Shown here: positions 58,800 to 64,000 of the stretch, one piece after another
Layout of the letters: the number at the start of each line of letters is the position of its first letter
Numbering within the stretch: position 1 is the first letter of the stretch
NCBI RefSeq assembly: GCF_051014445.1
Contig: NW_027488370.1
Location: 5,766,001 to 5,830,000, forward strand
DNA: 64,000 nt
Reading direction: 5' to 3'
DNA from: Colletes latitarsis
Lineage: Eukaryota; Arthropoda; Insecta; Hymenoptera; Colletidae
Made by a program: the position numbers and the translations under genes
Notes under the pieces: model-generated
Seen by the model: only the letters and a program-made list of their open reading frames with translations
The model's database searches: none
Told to the model about the DNA's origin: nothing

Positions 58800-61793
58800 T
58801 GAAACAGTCAATTAAACCTGGTTTCCATCAATACTTTAGAGGACAACGCAAGTTAGGTCTGGGATAGGTCTGGCATTTGCCCTCATCAGGCTCATACTTT
58901 CGCGTTTTTCACATACTTGTTGAACAGATCCTGGGTTTTTTCTGGTTTGGATCCCGTAGTAGTGTTGTACCACACTGAAACAGTCCATTAAACCTGGTTT
59001 CGCTCATTATTTTAGAGGATAACGCATGTTAGGTCTAGGTCAGGCCTGGGATTTTCACTCATCAGACTCATACTTTCGCATTCTTCACATACTTGTTGAA
59101 CGGATCCTGGGGTTTTTCTGGTTTGGATCACGTAGTAATGTGGGACCACACTGAAACAATCAATTAAACCTGGTCTTGATAAATATTTTAGAGGATAACG
59201 CATGTTAGGTCTGGGTTAGGTCTAGGATTTGCCCTCATCAGGCTCATACTTTCGCATATTTCTCATACTTCATGGCTAGATCCTGGGCTATTTCTGGATT
59301 GGATCACGTAGTAAAGTGGTACCACACTGAAACATTCAATGAAACCTGGTCTGGATAAATATTTTAGAGGCTAACGCATCTTAGGTCTGGGTTAGGTCTA
59401 AGATTTGCCCTCATCAGGCTCACAGTTTCGCGTTTTTCACATACTTGTTGAGCGGATCCTGGGTTTTTTCTGGTTTGGATCACGTAGTAATGTGGGACCT
59501 CACTGAACCAGTCAATTAAACCTGGTTTCGACCAATATTTTAGAGAATAATTCATGTTAGGTCTAGGTTAGGTCTGGGATTTGCTCTCATCAGGCTCATT
59601 CTTTCGCATATTTCTCATACTTGATGGCTAGATCCTGGGCTTTTTCTGGATTGCATCACGTAGTAATGAAGTACAACACTGAAACAGTCAATTAAACCTG
59701 GTTTCCATCAATATTTTAGAGGACAACGCAAGTTAGGTCTGGGATAGGTCTGGGATTTGCCCTCATCAGCCTCATACTTTCGCGTTTTTCACATACTTGT
59801 TGAACAGATCCTGGGTTTTTTTCTGGTTTGGATCCCGTAGTAGTGTTGTACCACACTGAAACAGTCCATTAAACCTGGTTTCGCTCATTATTTTAGAGGA
59901 TAACGCATGTTAGGTCTAGGTCAGTCCTGGGATTTTCACTCATCAGACTCATACTTTCGCATTCTTCACATACTTGTTGAACGGATCCTGGGGTTTTTCT
60001 GGTTTGGTTCACGTAGTAACGTGGTACCACACTGAAACATTCAATTAAACCTGGTCTTGATAAATATTTTAGAGGATAACGCATGTTAGGTCTGGGTTAG
60101 GTCTAGGATTTGCCCTCATCAGGCCCATACTTTCGCATAATTCTCATACTTCATGGCTAGATCCTAGGCTATTTCTGGATTGGATCACGTAGTAAAGTGG
60201 TACCACACTGCAACATTCAATGAAACCTGGTCTGGATAAATACTTTAGAGGATAACGCATCTTAGGTCTGGGTTAGGTCTAAGATTTGCCCTCATCAGGC
60301 TCACAGTTTCGCGTTTTTCACATACTTGTTGAACGGATCCTGGGTTTTTTCTGGTTTGGATCACGTAGTAATGTGGGACCACACTGAAACAGTCAATTAA
60401 ACCTGGTTTCGACCAATATTTTAGAGAATAATTCATGTTAGGTCTAGGTTAGGTCTGGGATTTGCTCTCATCAGGCTCATTCTTTCGCATATTTTTCATA
60501 CATGTAGAACAGATCCTGGGTTTTTTCTGGTTTTGATCACGTAGTAATGAGGTACCACAATGAAACATTCAATTAAACCTGGTCTTGATAAAAATTTTAC
60601 AGAATAACGCATGTTAGGTCTGGGTTAGGTCTAGGATTTGCCCTCATCAGGCTCATACTTTCGCATATTTCTCATACTTCATGGCTAGATCCTGGGCTAT
60701 TTCTGGACTGGATCACGTAGTAATGTGGTACCACACTGAAACAGTCAATTAAACCTGGTTTCGATCAATATTTTAGAGAATAATTCATGTTAGGTCTAGG
60801 TTAGGTCTGGGATTTGCTCTCATCAGGCTCATTCTTTCGCATATTTCTCATACTTGATGGCTAGATCCTGGGCTTTTTCTGGATTGCATCACGTAGTAAT
60901 GAAGTACCACACTGAAACAGTCAATTAAACCTGGTTTCGATCAATATTTTAGAGAATAATTCATGTTAGGTCTAGGTTAGGTCTGGGATTTGCTCTCATC
61001 AGGCTCATTCTTTCGCATATTTTTCATACATGTAGAACAGATCCTGGGTTTTTTCTGTTTTGGATCACGTAGTAATGAAGTACAACACTGAAACAGTCAA
61101 TTAAACCTGGTTTCCATCAATATTTTACAGAATAACGCATGCTAGGTCTGGGTTAGGTCTAGGATTTGCCCTCATTAGGCTCATACTTTCGCATATTTCT
61201 CATACTTCATGGCTAGATCCTGGGCTTTTTCTGGATTGCATCACGTAGTAATGAAGTACCACGCTGAAACAGTCGATTAAACCTGGTTTCGATCAATATT
61301 TTAGAGGAGAACGCATGTTAGGTCTGGGATAGGTCCGGGATTTGACCTCATCAGACTCATACTTTCGCACACTTCACATACTCGTTGAACAGATCCTGGG
61401 TTTTTTCTGGTTTGGATCCCGTAGTAGTGTGGTACCACACTGAAACAGTCCATTAAACCTGTTTTCGCTCATTATTTTAGAGGATAACGCATGTTAGGTC
61501 TAGGTCAGGCCTGGGATTTTCACTCATCAGACTCATACTTTCACATTCTTCACATACTTGTTGAACGGATACTGGGGTTTTTCTGGTTTGGATCACGTAG
61601 TAATGTGGGACCACACTGAAACAGTCAATTAAACCAGGTTTCGATCAATATATTTGAGGATAACGCATGTTAGGTCTAGGTTAGGCCTGGGATTTTCACT
61701 CATCGGACTCATACTTTCGCATTCTTCACATACTAGTTGAACAGATCCTGGGTTTTTTTCTGGTTTGGATCACGTAGTAATGTGGGACCACAC
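58800..61793 (+). repeat. 17-monomer HOR, first copy
   Basis: A unit of about 2993-2994 bp (17 x 176 + 1 or 2) starts near TTTCCATCAATACTTTAGAG with GGTCTGGCATTTGCCC, and the same sequence restarts near 61794. Inside it is a five-monomer (880-881 bp) sub-repeat: 58.80-59.68 kb resembles 59.68-60.56 kb, both with GGATCCCGTAGTAGTGTTG, TCGCTCATTATTTTAG, TCTAGGTCAG and GGGGTTTTTCTGG. The part 60453-61358 is a copy of 43550-44455. Confidence 0.83.
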
Positions 61794-63712
61794 TGAAACA
61801 GTCAATTAAACCTGGTTTCCATCAATACTTTAGAGGACAACGCAAGTTAGGTCTGGGATAGGTCTGGCATTTGCCCTCATCAGGCTCATACTTTCGCGTT
61901 TTTCACATACTTGTTGAACAGATCCTGGGTTTTTTCTGGTTTGGATCCCGTAGTAGTGTTGTAGCACACTGAAACAGTCCATTAAACCTGGTTTCGCTCA
62001 TTATTTTAGAGGATAACGCATGTTAGGTCTAGGTCAGTCCTGGGATTTTCACTCATCAGACTCATACTTTCGTATTCTTCACATACTTGTTGAACGGATC
62101 CTGGGGTTTTTCTGGTTTGGTTCACGTAGTAACGTGGTACCACACTGAAACATTCAATTAAACCTGGTCTTGATAAATATTTTAGAGGATAACGCATGTT
62201 AGGTCTGGGTTAGGTCTAGGATTTGCCCTCATCAGGCTCATACTTTCGCATATTTCTCATACTTCATGGCTAGATCCTGGGCTATTTCTGGATTGGATCA
62301 CGTAGTAAAGTGGTGCCACACTGAAACATTCAATGAAACCTGGTCTGGATAAATATTTTAGAGGCTAACACATCTTAGGTCTGGGTTAGGTCTAAGATTT
62401 GCCCTCATCAGGCTCACAGTTTCGCGTTTTTCACATACTTGTTGAACGGATCCTGGGTTTTTTCTGGTTTGGATCACGTAGTAATGTGGGACCACACTGA
62501 AACAGTCAATTAAACCTGGTTTCGACCAATATTTTAGAGAATAATTCATGTTAGGTCTAGGTTAGGTCTGGGATTTGCTCTCATCAGGCTCATTCTTTCG
62601 CATATTTCTCATACTTGATGGCTAGATCCTGGCCTTTTTCTGGATTGCATCACGTAGTAATGAAGTACAACACTGAAACAGTCAATTAAACCTGGTTTCC
62701 ATCAATATTTTAGAGGACAACGCAAGTTAGGTCTGGGATAGGTCTGGGATTTGCCCTCATCAGGCTCATACTTTCGGGTTTTTCACATACTTGTTGAACA
62801 GATCCTGGGTTTTTTCTGGTTTGGTTCCCGTAGTAGTGTGGTACCACACTGAAACAGTCCATTAAACCTGGTTTCGCTCATTATTTTAGAGGATAACGCA
62901 TGTTAGGTCTAGGTCAGGCCTGGGATTTTCACTCATCAGACTCATACTTTCGCATTCTTCACATACTTGTTGAACGGATCCTGGGGTTTTTCTGGCTTGG
63001 ATCACGTAGTAATGTGGGACCACACTGAAACAATCAATTAAACCTGGTCTTGATAAATATTTTAGAGGATAACGCATGTTAGGTCTGGGTTAGGTCTAGG
63101 ATTTACCATCATCAGGCTCATACTTTCGCATATTTCTCATACTTCATGGCTAGATCCTGGGCTATTTCTGGATTGGATCACGTAGTAAATTGGTGCCACA
63201 CTGAAACATTCAATGAAACCTGGTCTGGATAAATATTTTAGAGGCTAACGCATCTTAGGTCTGGGTTAGGTCTAAGATTTGCCCTCATCAGGTTCACAGT
63301 TTCGCGTTTTTCACATACTTGTTGAGCGGATCCTGGGTTTTTTCTGGTTTGGATCACGTAGTAATGTGGGACCTCACTGAAACAGTCAATTAAACCTGGT
63401 TTCGACCAATATTTTAGAGAATAATTCATGTTAGGTCTAGGTTAGGTCTCGGATTTGCTCTCATCAGGCTCATTCTTTCGCATATTTTTCATACATGTAG
63501 AACAGATCCTGGGTTTTTTCTGGTTTTGATCACGTAGTAATGAGGTACCACAATGAAACATTCAATTAAACCTGGTCTTGATAAAAATTTTACAGAATAA
63601 CGCATGTTAGGTCTGGGTTAGGTCTAGGATTTGCCCTCATCAGGCTCATACTTTCGCATATTTCTCATACTTCATGGCTAGATCCTGGGCTATTTCTGGA
63701 CTGGATCACGTA

Positions 63713-63888
63713 GTAATGTGGTACCACACTGAAACAGTCAATTAAACCTGGTTTCGATCAATATTTTAGAGAATAATTCATGTTAGGTCTAGGTTAGGTC
63801 TGGGATTTGCTCTCATCAGGCTCATTCTTTCGCATATTTCTCATACTTGATGGCTAGATCCTGGGCTTTTTCTGGATTGCATCACGTA
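63713..63888 (+). repeat. Representative class A monomer (176 bp)
   Basis: This is a complete 176 bp unit by direct coordinate count. Class A is marked by TTTGCTCTCATCAGG, CTCATTCTTTCGCATATTTC, TTGATGGCTAGATCC and GGATTGCATCACGTA, and usually by AGAGAATAATTCATG in place of AGAGGATAACGCATG. Many class A units start GTAATGAAGTACAACACTG, which breaks the GGTACC palindrome; this one keeps it. Runs of adjacent A units occur, for example at about 540-1000, 4130-4400 and 60720-61010. It is one of the commonest classes, although I have not counted it exactly. Confidence 0.9.
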
Positions 63889-63958
63889 GTAATGAAGTAC
63901 CACACTGAAACAGTCAATTAAACCTGGTTTCGATCAATATTTTAGAGAATAATTCATG

Positions 63959-63980
63959 TTAGGTCTAGGTTAGGTCTGGG
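63959..63980 (+). repeat. Internal 11 bp direct repeat (example)
   Basis: Within the monomer, TTAGGTCTAGG is followed directly by TTAGGTCTGGG, two 11 bp units that differ at one base. The arrangement, with variants such as TTAGGTCTGGGATAGGTCT and TTAGGTCTAGGTTAGGCCT, occurs in nearly every monomer. It may be a trace of an older short repeat from which part of the monomer grew (inference). Confidence 0.85.
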
Positions 63981-64000
63981 ATTTGCTCTCATCAGGCTCA

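Larger units (their letters stand above)
1..64000 (+). repeat. 176 bp satellite tandem array, whole window
   Basis: Every part of the window reads as the same monomer repeated head to tail. Conserved landmarks in order are: GTAATG, a GGTACCACACTGAAACAGTC block, TTAAACCTGGTTTCGATCAA, TATTTTAGAGGATAACGCA, a TTAGGTCTAGG/TTAGGTCTGGG pair, a class-specific variable core, GATCCTGGG, TTTTTTCTGG and ATCACGTA. Boundaries at 172 and 63889 are 63717 bp apart, which is 362 monomers of 176 bp plus about 5 bp. All monomers are in one orientation, and both window edges cut through monomers, so the array extends past both ends. Monomers of 150-180 bp are common in eukaryotic centromeric satellites (human alpha 171, Arabidopsis 178). 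That this one is centromeric is inference from length and arrangement only. I do not recognise the family. Confidence 0.98.
61794..64000 (+). repeat. 17-monomer HOR, second copy, cut by window end
   Basis: It follows the first copy at an offset of 2993-2994 bp right to the last base of the window (63961-64000 matches 60968-61007). About 2.2 kb of the 3.0 kb unit is present. Differences from the first copy are few, for example CTTTCGGGTTTTTCAC at 62771, GATTTACCATCATC at 63101 and GGTTCACAGTTTCGCG at 63291. Confidence 0.83.

Noticed and set aside
165..63429. More than thirty minus-strand open frames of 63-104 codons with similar translations (starting MRYPLKYLSRPG or similar)
   Set aside because: They are the same 192 bp of satellite read on the minus strand. 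The period of 176 is not a multiple of 3, so the frame breaks in each next monomer. They end at stops set by the repeat, and differences between copies do not look like synonymous change. No domain, signal peptide or gene context is present.
1..64000. Canonical CENP-B box
   Set aside because: TTTCGATCAA matches the TTCG and the following A of the minimal motif, but the required CGGG is replaced by TTTT. No better match was seen on either strand.
1..64000. Telomeric repeat array
   Set aside because: TTAGG motifs occur only about twice per 176 bp, within an 11 bp frame, never as pure tandem pentamers or hexamers.
1..64000. CRISPR array
   Set aside because: The conserved and variable parts alternate, but the variable parts are recurrent classes, not unique spacers. 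The unit is 176 bp, and there are no cas genes.
1..64000. Transposon or retroelement insertion in the satellite
   Set aside because: I followed the monomer register across the window and found no gap longer than a few bases between expected landmarks.
1..64000. Inverted monomer blocks
   Set aside because: All landmarks (GATCCTGGG, TTAGGTCT, CACGTA) were read only in the plus orientation in their normal order.

Overview
The whole 64 kb window is one uninterrupted, head-to-tail tandem array of a satellite DNA with a 176 bp monomer. I see no gene, RNA gene, transposon, CRISPR array, or inverted or unique DNA anywhere in it. Using GTAATG/GTAGTG as an arbitrary monomer start, the first boundary falls at 172 and the last at 63889. 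That spacing fits 362 complete monomers plus two partial ones at the window edges, with a net length drift of only about 5 bp over the array. One monomer counted by hand gives 72 G+C in 176 (41 %). Arrays of this kind are typical of eukaryotic centromeric or pericentromeric heterochromatin. I do not recognise the monomer and cannot name the organism. A contiguous 64 kb satellite also suggests a long-read assembly (inference).

Monomers fall into at least seven classes, defined by the variable region after the conserved TTAGG block. A has CTCATTCTTTCGCATATTTC then TTGATGGCTAG. B has CTCATACTTTCGCATATTTC then TTCATGGCTAG. C has CACTCATCAGACTCATAC then GCATTCTTCACATAC and GAACGGATCC. D has CTCACAGTTTAGCG. 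E has CATACTGTCGCAGTTTTAAC. F is 177 bp, with GCACACTTCACATACTC and GGTTATTTTCTGG. G has GACCTCATCAGACTC and TTTCGCGTTTTTCACATAC. Neighbouring monomers usually belong to different classes, and runs of classes (for example E-B-G) recur in the same order, which is higher-order repeat (HOR) organisation.

There is no single HOR period. The array is a mosaic of copied blocks whose offsets are close to whole numbers of monomers. Left third (1-24 kb): 528, 1589, 1761, 1925, 1937, 2640, 2816/2817, 3522, 9331 and 10920 bp offsets. Middle (24-38.5 kb): a 2114 bp (12-mer) tandem duplication and a larger collinear duplication in which 27.15-32.5 kb is largely repeated at 33.8-38.5 kb. Right (38.5-64 kb): an apparently perfect tandem duplication of a 2817 bp unit (47180-52846), modules from 38.7-44.9 kb reused at 46-48 kb and 57-61 kb, and at the far right a 17-monomer HOR (about 2993 bp) whose second copy runs off the window end.

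The recurring 63-codon minus-strand open frames are by-products of the repeat, not genes. The biology that can be read here is satellite evolution: unequal exchange or segmental amplification in monomer-sized steps, point mutation, an 11 bp internal slippage event and very few other indels.
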